Positions 8,368 to 16,269 of a DNA stretch of 21,239 bases are shown here, in pieces. The notes under the pieces were generated by a model. It did not search any database, had not been told where the DNA came from, and worked only from the letters and a program-made list of their open reading frames with translations. Every line of letters begins with the position of its first letter. Positions within the stretch are counted from its first letter, which is position 1. The position numbers and the translations under genes were made by a program. This DNA is from an uncultured Oscillospiraceae bacterium (lineage in GTDB: Bacteria; Bacillota; Clostridia; Oscillospirales; Ruminococcaceae), in NCBI GenBank assembly GCA_904502045.1, contig CAJGEB010000005.1, forward strand, positions 1-21,239, written 5' to 3'.

Positions 8368-9135
8368 ATGAAGCTTGCGCTTTTTCGCAACCGCAGCGAT
8401 AACCGCATTTGGCTCATAGACGAGCTGCGCGGTCTTGCGATACTCCTTATGGTACTCGACCACGCCTTTTTCGATATAGTTTTTATCTTCGGGGTGGATA
8501 TTCCGCTGTTCACCTCCCCTTTTATCTCCACCGTAAGACTTTCGTTTGAGCTTCTGTTCGTTGTTATTTCAGGAGCCTCCTGTTATTTCTCAAGAAGTAA
8601 TCTGAGGCGCGGAATCTTGTGCTTTCTGCTCGGACTCCCCGTTACGCTCGTTACCTATATTTTCTTCAAGGACCAGCTCGTCCTCTTCGGAATCTTGCAG
8701 TGCCTCGGCGTTTGTATGATAATTTTTGCGCTGCTTAGGAAACTCCTCACCAAAATGAACCGCTTTGTCGGATTTTTTCTATTCGCCTTCCTTGCGCTGA
8801 TAACTTATAACTCCTACTACTTTGAAATCGGTATTCCCGGCGTTTTGACTTTCGATGTCCCCTCCCACTTAGCAAGCGTTTGGCTCATTCCTGTGGGGTT
8901 CCCGCCGCTCGACTACTTCCCCGTCGACTATTTCCCGCTGCTGCCGTGGCTTTTCGTTTTTCTTGCGGGTAGCTTTTTCGGCGCGTTCCTTGGAGAAAGA
9001 CGGGCTCCCGCATTTTTCTATAAAAGGCATTCCAAGTTTTTATCCCTTGTGGGACAAAACACCCTCTTTATTTATATTTTGCATCAACCGGTAGTATTTG
9101 TCGTGCTTTACATTGTATTTTACTTTATAAGATAG
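8368..9135 (+). CDS. Membrane acyltransferase-like protein, DUF1624/HGSNAT family
   Basis: 255 residues with about seven hydrophobic segments. The N-terminal IDELRGLAILLMVLDHAFFD motif, including the conserved Arg-Gly and Asp-His, is typical of the heparan-alpha-glucosaminide N-acetyltransferase-like family (PF07786, DUF1624). Later landmarks are VVISGASCYFSRSNLRRG, FGILQCLGVCMI, FPLLPWLFVFLAGSFFG and the C-terminal TLFIYILHQPVV. Members are thought to move an acyl group across the membrane onto a sugar or cell-envelope substrate. The substrate is unknown here. An AAGGGGG ribosome site precedes the ATG. It is the first gene of a plus-strand operon and lies only 12 bp before the next gene. Confidence 0.85.
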   Translation: MKLALFRNRSDNRIWLIDELRGLAILLMVLDHAFFDIVFIFGVDIPLFTSPFISTVRLSFELLFVVISGASCYFSRSNLRRGILCFLLGLPVTLVTYIFFKDQLVLFGILQCLGVCMIIFALLRKLLTKMNRFVGFFLFAFLALITYNSYYFEIGIPGVLTFDVPSHLASVWLIPVGFPPLDYFPVDYFPLLPWLFVFLAGSFFGAFLGERRAPAFFYKRHSKFLSLVGQNTLFIYILHQPVVFVVLYIVFYFIR

Positions 9136-9147
9136 GAGTTCCTTTTG

Positions 9148-9705
9148 ATGTTTTCATTTGACAAAAACGTTACCTGCTGTTTCACCGGACACCGTCCCTC
9201 GAAACTCCCCTGCGGCGGAAGGCGTTATTCAAGAGAAATTGAGGTACTTTACCGTATGCTCAATTATGAGATACGCTACGCGCACTCCAAGGGGTTTGTA
9301 AATTTCGTTTCGGGTATGGCGCAGGGGTTTGATATGCTCGCTGCCGAATGTGTACTCCAAAACGCAAAGGAGCTCGGTATCAGACTCGTTTGCGCAATTC
9401 CAAGTATAAATCAGACGGATAAGTGGACGGAGCAGTGGAGAAAAAAATACGACGAGCTTGTGGACGACTCCTCCATCATCGTCTATACGGAATATGAATA
9501 CACAAAAAATTCCTATATGAAACGAAACAGATATATGGTCGATAACTCCGGACTCGTTATCGCTTGCTATAACCAAAGTTCCGCAGATTATCGAAGCGGT
9601 ACCGGTGCAACGGTCAGATATGCCGAAAAAAACGGAGTCCCCGTGGTAAACCTTTGGAATTGCTGGGAGGTATCTCCTGACGAAAGGATAGTTAGATTCG
9701 TATGA
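9148..9705 (+). CDS. YpsA-like SLOG-superfamily protein (DUF1273)
   Basis: About 185 residues. The N-terminal VTCCFTGHRPSKLP, the central FVNFVSGMAQGFDMLAAECV and the C-terminal RNRYMVDNSGLVIACYN and GTGATVRYAEKNGVPVVNL are hallmarks of the SLOG/YpsA group (PF06908), a Rossmann-like fold related to DprA and LOG proteins that is expected to bind a nucleotide or its derivative. The cellular role of small stand-alone versions is not settled; Bacillus YpsA has been linked to cell division. I used the ATG at 9148-9150 (AGGAG 9 nt upstream), but the adjacent TTG at 9145 is also possible. Its stop overlaps the next start (ATGA at 9702-9705). Confidence 0.85.
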   Translation: MFSFDKNVTCCFTGHRPSKLPCGGRRYSREIEVLYRMLNYEIRYAHSKGFVNFVSGMAQGFDMLAAECVLQNAKELGIRLVCAIPSINQTDKWTEQWRKKYDELVDDSSIIVYTEYEYTKNSYMKRNRYMVDNSGLVIACYNQSSADYRSGTGATVRYAEKNGVPVVNLWNCWEVSPDERIVRFV

Positions 9706-10421
9706 AAAGATTCTTTGCCTTTTTACTCTCTTTTCTTATGCTCACCGTCTTTGTTTTTGCTACCGGAGGGTGCTCACCGAAAAGTAAGTACAACTCTTTT
9801 AAGAAGTCCGTCAACATCGACGACGCGCTTATGGTAGAAAACATCTCCGCACTCGATGTTTACTACCGCTTCATCTACTCCCTCACCAGTGCCGAAATCA
9901 CCAAAACTATTTACGATTCCGGCAGCTTGTTCGGTGCGGTGTCTTACTCCACGGAAGAGATAATCTTCAGCTCCCCCGCCATGCTTTACCGCAAAAAAAA
10001 TCCCGTAGTTTTCTTCGATTCCCCCGAATACGACTACTTCGACGGCGAAAATTACTACTACAAATATAACGGCACTTGGTACGCCGATTCCTACTACTCC
10101 GATAATTTCACCGAGGACATCTTCGGTATTCCCTCTGAAATCTTCGAAAACTATAACTTTACCTATAACCATCTCTTTAAAAACGATGACGGCTACATAT
10201 TAAAAATACAAGGCACTCACAAATCCAGCAAAACTCTTATGGAGATAACCGCAGTTGCCGACCAAAACTTTTCCATCTCAAAGCTGCTCGTCGAAAGGGA
10301 ACCCCTCAACTCAGACGGCGAAAAATATAAGATTTTTCTCTTTATTGAGTATTCAAAAGTGAATTCCGATGTTGAGGTCGTCCCGCCGAAATCCTTGTCT
10401 TTTGAAAATATATCGTATTAA
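9702..10421 (+). CDS. Putative lipoprotein of unknown function
   Basis: 239 residues. The first 20 or so are a basic-hydrophobic signal peptide (MKRFFAFLLSFLMLTVFVFA), followed by TGGC, a lipobox-like site that would make Cys24 the lipidated residue. The -3 position is Thr rather than Leu, a mild deviation. The mature part is rich in Tyr, Asp, Phe and Ser (for example YFDGENYYYKYNGTWYADSY), predicted as beta-rich and extracellular, with a general likeness to outer-leaflet lipoproteins of the LolA/LppX fold type. I do not recognise a named family. It is translationally coupled to the SLOG gene by a 4-nt overlap and followed by a strong terminator. Confidence 0.75.
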   Translation: MKRFFAFLLSFLMLTVFVFATGGCSPKSKYNSFKKSVNIDDALMVENISALDVYYRFIYSLTSAEITKTIYDSGSLFGAVSYSTEEIIFSSPAMLYRKKNPVVFFDSPEYDYFDGENYYYKYNGTWYADSYYSDNFTEDIFGIPSEIFENYNFTYNHLFKNDDGYILKIQGTHKSSKTLMEITAVADQNFSISKLLVEREPLNSDGEKYKIFLFIEYSKVNSDVEVVPPKSLSFENISY

Positions 10422-10446
10422 TTTGGATATTTTGATGTTTTTGAGT

Positions 10447-10485
10447 AAAACTACCTTTGAAAGCTTTTTCGAAGGTAGTTTTTTT
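10447..10485 (+). terminator. Rho-independent terminator after the lipoprotein gene
   Basis: AAAACTACCTT (10447-10457) pairs with AAGGTAGTTTT (10472-10482) and is followed by further Ts to 10485. The stem is perfect and the tail is seven Ts. It ends only 19 bp before the sleB ATG, so it also lies inside any leader of sleB. Confidence 0.85.
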
Positions 10486-10504
10486 CAGAGAAAGGAATAT
10501 CAAA

Positions 10505-11230
10505 ATGTCAAACTCCAGAAAGATTTTTATACGCTCTCTTATGTTAGTCGCTCTGCTGATATGCACCGCTTTTTCCTTCTTTTTTGCGTATTATGCTCCG
10601 CAAAACACGTCAGCCGAGGCACTCGCCTACGCAGATACTCTGCCCACCCTCTCGCAGTACGGTTCCCGCGGTGAAGAGGTAACAAAAATTCAGACCCGAC
10701 TCAAAAAATGGGGGTATTACACCGGCTCGGTGGACGGTATTTTCGGCAGTAAAACTCTTGAAGCCGTCAAGTATTTTCAGCGCAAAAACGGACTTAAGGT
10801 GGACGGTATTGCAGGTCCCCAGACCCTCGCGGCAATGGGACTCCCCTCCTCTTCTTCCTCCTCTTCCTCTACCTCGTCCGGCAGCGACTACTACCTCCTC
10901 GCAAGAATAATTTCAGCCGAAGCACGCGGTGAATCCTTTGAAGGTCAGGTTGCCGTCGGAGCTGTAGTCCTCAACCGAGTCGAGCACCCCTCCTTCCCCA
11001 ACACCTTAGCGGGCGTCGTCTACCAAAAGGGCGCTTTTACCGCTATCACCGACGGACAAATTAACGAGCCCATCTCAAGCTCCGCTTACAAGGCCGCTAC
11101 CGCTGCTCTCAATGGCTGGGACCCTTCCGGCGGCGCCCTCTACTACTACAATCCCGCCAAAACAAACAACGCTTGGATCCGCACCCGCCCCGTCATTACC
11201 ACCATCGGTAACCACATCTTCGCAAAATAA
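10505..11230 (+). CDS. sleB: Spore cortex-lytic enzyme, SleB family
   Basis: 241 residues: an N-terminal membrane/signal segment (about 8-30), a peptidoglycan-binding domain (about 48-112; [45 protein letters not shown]), a serine-rich linker (115-126) and a C-terminal Hydrolase_2 domain ([20 protein letters not shown] to the end), with the catalytic Glu at about 139. SleB is a lytic transglycosylase that degrades muramic-lactam cortex during germination, normally made in the forespore under SigG. Other Hydrolase_2 cell-wall hydrolases share this layout, so a vegetative role is not excluded. I chose the ATG at 10505 (AAAGGA 8 nt upstream) over an in-frame start at 10457 inside the terminator. 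No ypeB partner follows. Confidence 0.88.
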   Translation: MSNSRKIFIRSLMLVALLICTAFSFFFAYYAPQNTSAEALAYADTLPTLSQYGSRGEEVTKIQTRLKKWGYYTGSVDGIFGSKTLEAVKYFQRKNGLKVDGIAGPQTLAAMGLPSSSSSSSSTSSGSDYYLLARIISAEARGESFEGQVAVGAVVLNRVEHPSFPNTLAGVVYQKGAFTAITDGQINEPISSSAYKAATAALNGWDPSGGALYYYNPAKTNNAWIRTRPVITTIGNHIFAK

Positions 11231-11266
11231 AAATACTGCACGCAGCTTAACTGCTGCTAGGCAAGT

Positions 11267-11404
11267 ACGCGTCGATATATTTACTCCAATGCAGGCTCGA
11301 TATGCGCTGCGCGCTCGCAGTACTAACGCACTCTGCGTTAGTACTGCGAATTTGCCGCTTGGCAAATATATCGAGCCGAACGCTTCTTCAGCATATCGAC
11401 GCGT
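11267..11404. repeat. 138-bp nested palindromic intergenic element
   Basis: Three inverted repeats nest inside one another. The outer arms are 11267-11278 and 11393-11404 (12 bp, perfect), the middle arms 11294-11303 and 11368-11377 (10 bp, perfect) and the apical arms 11316-11330 and 11334-11348 (15 bp, perfect, 3-nt CTC loop). The internal loops between outer and middle arms are 15 nt on each side. Each flank of the apical stem carries a small local hairpin: GCGC-TGC-GCGC at 11304-11314 and TTTGCC-GCTT-GGCAAA at 11351-11366. The element fills the gap between the convergent sleB and ABC-F genes. The architecture suggests a REP/MITE-like mobile palindrome; no coding function is supported. Confidence 0.8.
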
Positions 11405-11426
11405 TAAATATCCGATACAAAACACA

Positions 11427-11458
11427 GGACAGAGAAGGGTTACCTTCTCTGTCCTTTT
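11427..11458 (+). terminator. Bidirectional-type terminator between sleB and the ABC-F gene
   Basis: A perfect 12-bp stem, GGACAGAGAAGG (11427-11438) with CCTTCTCTGTCC (11443-11454), a GTTA loop and a TTTT tail on the plus strand. It can stop sleB transcription. The opposite strand reads TGTGTTTTG after the stem, so it may also serve the convergent ABC-F gene, whose stop codon is at 11469. Confidence 0.85.
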
Positions 11459-11468
11459 CCCGTAATTT

Positions 11469-13424
11469 TTATTCCTCAGCAGATTTCTCCATCCAGAGCA
11501 TATATTTTTCATCAAGCTCCGCGCGCAGAGCTTCCATTTCCTCGCAACGTTTTGCCACTTCTTTATAGTCACAGCTTATCTCAGGTGATGATATCTCCTC
11601 CTCAAGACGCTTTATCGCTTCCTCCGCCGCAGCTATCTCTTCTTCAAGCCGTTTTATCTCGCTTCTGCGCTTGACCTGCTCCGCCCGCTCCTTTTTAGAA
11701 CGGTAACCGCCCTTTTCGGCTCCTTGATTTTTCGGGGACTCCTCTTTTTTGTTGCGCTCTGCCTCAAAGCGCGTCTTATCCTGCACCGTTACCGGAACTT
11801 TACTCCTTTGCGGTGCTATTCTCTTGCGCAGATATTCCTCATATCCGCCGACGTACTCGTCCATACTCCTTCCGGTCATATCTATTATCTTGTCAGGAAC
11901 CCTGTTGAGCAGATATCTGTCGTGCGACACCATTATAACGGTACCGTCATACTCCTTCAGCGCCTTGTCAAGAGCCTCTTTTGCCGCTATATCAAGATGG
12001 TTAGTCGGCTCGTCAAGCAAAAGTACGTTTGCCTTTTCCAGCATAAGTATGCAAAAAGCGAGCTTAGCTTTTTCTCCGCCGCTGAGCATCGACGTCTTTT
12101 TGTATACGTTCTCCCCCGTAAGTCTTACTCTTCCGAGCATTGACCTCATTTCGAGCTCCGCCTTTCGAGGATTTCGGTTCCAAAGCTCATCAAGAGCAGT
12201 ATTGTTCGGGTTTATCCCCTCCATGTGCTGCTCATAGTAGCCTATCCTTACGTTTTTCCCCCAAACTACCTTACCCTCTTTGTGTCTGCCAATCTTCTGC
12301 AGCCGCTTGAGCAGAGTAGTCTTACCGACACCGTTTGCTCCTATTATCGCTATCTTTTCGCCGCGCTTTACGTCTAAATTTACATCTCTGACAAGCTCCA
12401 CCGTTTCTTCTTCGTCGGCATAAACGGTAAGTCCCTCTACATAAAGCACGTCCTTTACCGGCTCCTTTTCCTTCTCGAAGCTGAATATCGGCGGCTTTTC
12501 CGGCGGTATCGGTGCCTCAACCGGCTCCATTCTCTCTATCGCCGCAAGTCTGCTCTTTGCGCTGTTTGAGGTACTCGCTCTGGCTATATTTCGCTCTGCA
12601 TATTCCCTCATCTTCGCTATCTTTTCCATCTGCGTGTCGTATTCCTTGCGCAGACGCTCATTGCGCTCCCTCTTTAAATTAACGTACTTCCCGTAATTTC
12701 CGCTGTACCTCACCAGTTTCTTTCCCTCTATCTCGCATATCGAATTCGCCATCTTATCAAGAAAATATCTGTCGTGCGATACTATAAGGGTAGCACCCTT
12801 GTATTCCGCAAGGTACTCCTCAAGCCAGTCGAGTGTCTTAAAATCAAGATGGTTAGTCGGCTCGTCGAGTATCAAAAGGTCATTTTCTCCAAGTAGTAGT
12901 TTCGCAAGAGCAAGTCTTGTACGCTCGCCTCCCGAAAGGGTCTTTACCGGGACGTTTTCCATTCCCGCAAAGCCCATTCCTCCCATTACGCTGCGTATTT
13001 TGACCTCGCTCATATACCCGTCGCCGCTCTCAAACACATCTGTAAGCGCACTGTATTCCTCCGAAAGCAACTTGTATCTGTCCTCGTCGCCTTCATCACT
13101 TTCCATCTCTTTTTCTATCTCACGGAGCCTGTCCCACACCCTACTGAATTTCTCAAACGGCTCCCTCAGCTCGCTTATTATCGTGCCGTTTTCATTAACT
13201 CCGCCGCTCTGCTTAAGGTACCCTATTCTTTTTCCCGTACCTATCGACAGCTCGCCGCTGTCATACCCTTCCTCTGCGCAGAGTATCTTTAAAAGGGTAG
13301 TCTTTCCGCAGCCGTTCGAACCTATCAGTCCTATTCTGTCGCCGTCCTCTATTTTAAGCGATACCTTATCAAGTATCACATTCGCACCAAAGCTTTTTGT
13401 TATATTTTCCGCAGAAAGAACCAC
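11469..13424 (-). CDS. ABC-F family ATPase (ribosome-associated type)
   Basis: 651 residues with two ABC domains and no membrane segments. The first has Walker A GSNGCGKTT (about 35-43), signature LSGGERTRLALA and Walker B LLILDEPTNHLD. The second has GANGVGKTT (about 375), LSGGEKAKLAF and VLLLDEPTNHLD. The charged linker between them (YDTQMEKIAKMREYAERN, then ARASTSNSAKSRL) is the P-site tRNA interaction motif of ABC-F proteins. The C-terminal 80 or so residues form a Lys/Glu-rich coiled coil (EIKRLEEEIAAAEEAIKRL). It is closest to the YdiF/YheS/Uup group; family members act on the ribosome in translation, and some give antibiotic resistance. The start is GTG at 13422-13424 after GGAGG. It lies downstream of, and probably co-transcribed with, the AEC transporter gene. 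Confidence 0.93.
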   Translation of the reverse strand: MVLSAENITKSFGANVILDKVSLKIEDGDRIGLIGSNGCGKTTLLKILCAEEGYDSGELSIGTGKRIGYLKQSGGVNENGTIISELREPFEKFSRVWDRLREIEKEMESDEGDEDRYKLLSEEYSALTDVFESGDGYMSEVKIRSVMGGMGFAGMENVPVKTLSGGERTRLALAKLLLGENDLLILDEPTNHLDFKTLDWLEEYLAEYKGATLIVSHDRYFLDKMANSICEIEGKKLVRYSGNYGKYVNLKRERNERLRKEYDTQMEKIAKMREYAERNIARASTSNSAKSRLAAIERMEPVEAPIPPEKPPIFSFEKEKEPVKDVLYVEGLTVYADEEETVELVRDVNLDVKRGEKIAIIGANGVGKTTLLKRLQKIGRHKEGKVVWGKNVRIGYYEQHMEGINPNNTALDELWNRNPRKAELEMRSMLGRVRLTGENVYKKTSMLSGGEKAKLAFCILMLEKANVLLLDEPTNHLDIAAKEALDKALKEYDGTVIMVSHDRYLLNRVPDKIIDMTGRSMDEYVGGYEEYLRKRIAPQRSKVPVTVQDKTRFEAERNKKEESPKNQGAEKGGYRSKKERAEQVKRRSEIKRLEEEIAAAEEAIKRLEEEISSPEISCDYKEVAKRCEEMEALRAELDEKYMLWMEKSAEE

Positions 13425-13456
13425 TTCTCAACTTCCTCCGATTATTTTTCCTTCAT

Positions 13457-14401
13457 TTAAAACAGTGAATTTACATAAACGAGCAGGGGTATCGTTATAA
13501 GGCTCACAAGTGTCGTTATTACTATAAATCCGCTCGCCTTTTCGCCGTTCATACCCAGTCCCGCCGGCATAAAGCTCGTTGCTACCGCTACCGGACAAGA
13601 TGCCGATATTACACTCACGCTCATTATCATTCTTAATTCTTCATTACCTCCGATTACGGCTCCCGCCGCCTTGTAAAGCAGCATTACCGTTATCGGTATT
13701 GCGAGTAACCTAAGCGCACCGACTATGTAGGTCATCTTATTTTTAAGGCATTGCGTTAGGTTTGCCTGCGCCGCAAACATTCCGCATATTATCATCGCAA
13801 GGGGAGTGTTCATTCCGCCAATCGCACTTATCGGCGTAGCTATAAGCTCCGGCAGCCTTACTCCCGTTAAGTAAAACACCACCGACAGCGTTACCCCTAT
13901 AACTCCCGGATTCAAAAACATTCTCTTTAGGGATATTCCCTTTACCCCTCCGCTTAAAAGCGCTATTCCCTGAGTCCACGAAAATAAATTAAACATAAGC
14001 AGATACGCAACTGCATAAAACGCCGCCTCTTCTCCGAACGCCGCTCTTATCAGAGGAATCGCCATAAATCCCGCATTGGAATATATCACTCCGAAACCGG
14101 CTATCTTTCGCTCCTCGCCGCCGTCCCTTCTTCCTATTACCACGCGCTCCAGAACGATACCTATAATATGTGCCGCGCAACCGAGAGCTATCGCAACAAG
14201 GAATCCCCTCGTACGCTCTGCAGTACGCTCTACCTGCGTTGCATCCACCAGCATACAGGGTATTACCGCCGTCATTAGCAGCTTTGCTATCTGCACGTTA
14301 CCGTCCTTATTTATCTTTTTACCTTTATACAGTGCCGCTCCCACAAACATAAATATCAGCATTACCACGCACTGCTTCGCAACTATTATCGCTGCATCCA
14401 T
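13457..14401 (-). CDS. AEC-family (auxin efflux carrier-like) transporter
   Basis: 314 residues, about ten hydrophobic segments. The N-terminal QCVVMLIFMFVGAALYKGKK, the YSNAGFMAIPLIRA motif (about 110-123), a central hydrophilic break and a C-terminal repeat with SASCPVAVATSFMPA are typical of AEC transporters (PF03547). Bacterial members move organic acids such as malate or malonate, or unknown anions, across the cytoplasmic membrane. The ATG at 14399-14401 has a GAGG about 8 nt upstream and a good sigma-A promoter at 14443-14471. The ABC-F gene follows after 32 bp. The substrate cannot be told from the sequence. Confidence 0.92.
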   Translation of the reverse strand: MDAAIIVAKQCVVMLIFMFVGAALYKGKKINKDGNVQIAKLLMTAVIPCMLVDATQVERTAERTRGFLVAIALGCAAHIIGIVLERVVIGRRDGGEERKIAGFGVIYSNAGFMAIPLIRAAFGEEAAFYAVAYLLMFNLFSWTQGIALLSGGVKGISLKRMFLNPGVIGVTLSVVFYLTGVRLPELIATPISAIGGMNTPLAMIICGMFAAQANLTQCLKNKMTYIVGALRLLAIPITVMLLYKAAGAVIGGNEELRMIMSVSVISASCPVAVATSFMPAGLGMNGEKASGFIVITTLVSLITIPLLVYVNSLF

Positions 14402-14442
14402 GCTTTTGACCTCTTCCGTTTAAATCTTTTCATACACCACAC

Positions 14443-14471
14443 ATTATACCTCATCTTTCCCCCGATAACAA
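14443..14471 (-). promoter_or_regulatory. Sigma-A promoter of the AEC/ABC-F operon
   Basis: On the minus strand, TTGTTA (14466-14471), a 17-bp spacer and a perfect TATAAT (14443-14448), 42 bp before the AEC start codon. The -10 contains the stop codon of the small minus-strand frame at 14444-14623. Confidence 0.7.
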
Positions 14472-14623
14472 CCTTCTCTTTCCGGCGATTTTAAAATTTT
14501 ACCCGCCGTTTGCTCTATCTGCAATACTCTCTCCTCCGTTTCCCGCTCCCTTATCTCGCAAAAATCCGTTTTTATCTTCATCGTCGCGGCTCCGCACCTA
14601 TAAATCGCGGCTATCTCTCCCAT
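14444..14623 (-). CDS. Possible small protein (59 or 45 aa), unrecognised
   Basis: This is the only candidate gene in the 316-bp gap 14402-14717. From the ATG at 14621-14623 the frame encodes 59 residues beginning MGEIAAIYRCGAATMKIKTD and ending in a charged tail. An internal ATG (residue 15) has GGAG 8 nt upstream and would give 45 residues rich in Glu, Arg and Lys. No family is recognised. Its 3' end overlaps the AEC promoter, which weakens the case. It could be a small gene of the neighbouring recombinase element or chance. The rest of the gap (14624-14717) shows only the AAGGTG ribosome site of the recombinase. Confidence 0.25.
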   Translation of the reverse strand: MGEIAAIYRCGAATMKIKTDFCEIRERETEERVLQIEQTAGKILKSPEREGCYRGKDEV

Positions 14624-14717
14624 ATGTGACCACTACCCTCAAATTAATCTCTCCTTACAGCCTATTCGCCGCATTTCTCGTCCTATTCTCTCAATATATT
14701 AAAACGAAGGTGATTTT

Positions 14718-16256
14718 TTGAGATACTGTATCTATTTAAGGAAGTCGCGTGCAGACAGAGAAAGGGAGTCCTTTTCGGGAGATGAGCTCTCCTGCCTTGA
14801 GCGCCACGAAAAAATCTTACTCGCTCTTGCAGATAATATGAATATTACCGTGGAAAAAATATACCGCGAGGTAGTTTCCGGCGAAACCATCGCTTCCCGT
14901 CCGGTAGTAAAACAGCTGCTTTCAGAGGTGGAGAGCGATCTTTGGGACGGTGTGCTCGTTATGGAGGTGGAACGCCTTGCCCGCGGCGACACCATCGACC
15001 AAGGGGTAGTTTCCCGTGCTTTTAAGTACAGCTGTACCAAAATTATTACTCCGCTTAAGGTTTATGACCCTCTTAACGAGTACGATGAGGAGTATTTCGA
15101 GTTCGGACTCTTTATGTCGCGCAGAGAGTACAAGACCATTAACCGCAGACTCCAGCGGGGACGCCTCTCCTCTGTAAACGAGGGGAAATTTGCCGCTCCC
15201 CGTGCTCCTTACGGCTACAAAAAGGTAAAGCTTACAGGCGAAAAAGGGTATTCGCTTGAGATAGTTCCGGAAGAAGCCGAGGTAGTCAAAACCATTTTCA
15301 CCCTTTACACCGACGGACTCCCCTCGCAAGACGGCTCCCCCGAAGCTTTCGGCGCATCAAAAATAGCCTCCTACCTTTCCGCCTGCGGCAAACACTCCAA
15401 AAACGGCACCGTCTGGAGTCCCTCTTCCGTCAGAGAAATTCTCAAAAATCCCGTTTACATAGGTAAAATTCGCTGGAACCGACGCAAATGCATTAAAAAA
15501 ATCGTCGACGGCTGTGTTAGCGTCAGCAGACCTCGTTCGGATTCCTCTCTCATTCTCTCTGACGGACTCCACTCCCCCGTCATCTCTCAGGAGCTTTTCT
15601 TTTCCGCCCAAGAAAAGCTAAAGCAACACGGCGCGCCCGTAAAAAAAGATGCTCAAATTAAAAATTCTCTCGCCGGAATAGTAGTATGCGCTGTCTGCGG
15701 ACACAATATGGCGCGCCGACCGTACGGAAAAGACTCCCGTCACGATATGCTGATATGCCCCTACGGTTGCAAAAATACCTCTTCCCGCCTTTATCTCGTC
15801 GAAGAAAAGCTGACCTACGCACTCTCCTTATGGCTCGAAAACTACTCCTTCTCCATTACTCAAAATCCCGCTGAAAACAGCTTCGACCCACTTGTTTCTT
15901 CCCTCAACCGCTCCATTCTCTCCCTTTCTCAGCAACTCACCTCCATCTGCGACCTGCTCGAAAGAGGAATTTATTCCGAGGAGCTTTTCCTCATGCGAAA
16001 ACAAAAACTTGAGTCCGAGCTTGGGTTTTCCAAATCTCAGCTCGCTTCCCTCAGCTCCCGAAAAGTTCAGAGTACTCCGCACAATTTTACCCTCTCTTTC
16101 CCCGAGCTCTACTGCGCTCTTTCTCTTCCGCAGCACAAAAATACCCTCCTCAAGCTATTGTTGAAAAAGGTGGAATACCTAAAACCCCAAAACGCCCGCG
16201 GAATATCCCCCGACGGTTTTGAACTCACGATATATCCTAAATTACCGAAAAAATAA
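14718..16256 (+). CDS. Large serine recombinase
   Basis: 512 residues. The N-terminal resolvase domain begins MRYCIYLRKSRADRERESF, with Ser10 as the catalytic nucleophile, and continues with YREVVSGETIASRPVVKQLL and DGVLVMEVERLARGD, the usual active-site arginine motif. The recombinase (DNA-binding) domain follows (RAPYGYKKV, then SASKIASYL-like and WSPSSVREILKNPVYIG). A zinc ribbon lies at about 323-353 (CAVCGHNM and CPYGC), then a predicted coiled coil at about 390-450. Its length and domain order are those of phage-type integrases and of SpoIVCA, which excises skin. The start is TTG at 14718-14720 behind AAGGTG. Its stop lies 13 bp before a cotJC that lacks its N-terminal part. Codon use resembles other plus-strand genes here, suggesting long residence. 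Confidence 0.93.
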   Translation: MRYCIYLRKSRADRERESFSGDELSCLERHEKILLALADNMNITVEKIYREVVSGETIASRPVVKQLLSEVESDLWDGVLVMEVERLARGDTIDQGVVSRAFKYSCTKIITPLKVYDPLNEYDEEYFEFGLFMSRREYKTINRRLQRGRLSSVNEGKFAAPRAPYGYKKVKLTGEKGYSLEIVPEEAEVVKTIFTLYTDGLPSQDGSPEAFGASKIASYLSACGKHSKNGTVWSPSSVREILKNPVYIGKIRWNRRKCIKKIVDGCVSVSRPRSDSSLILSDGLHSPVISQELFFSAQEKLKQHGAPVKKDAQIKNSLAGIVVCAVCGHNMARRPYGKDSRHDMLICPYGCKNTSSRLYLVEEKLTYALSLWLENYSFSITQNPAENSFDPLVSSLNRSILSLSQQLTSICDLLERGIYSEELFLMRKQKLESELGFSKSQLASLSSRKVQSTPHNFTLSFPELYCALSLPQHKNTLLKLLLKKVEYLKPQNARGISPDGFELTIYPKLPKK

Positions 16257-16269
16257 CCATTTACATCAC

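Noticed and set aside
11112..11568. Short open frames over the nested palindrome
   Set aside because: They cross the inverted repeats and the terminator and run into flanking genes; the repeat structure explains the sequence better than coding.
12799..13500. 233-codon plus-strand open frame
   Set aside because: It is the complement of the first ABC domain of the ABC-F gene and has low-complexity, Ser-rich content.
1..14401. The whole left side as the body of a skin-like element ending at 16257
   Set aside because: It would place core genes such as spoIIGA, sigE and sigG inside an excisable element. Nothing in the left part looks phage-like, so this is not supported without seeing the other cotJC half.
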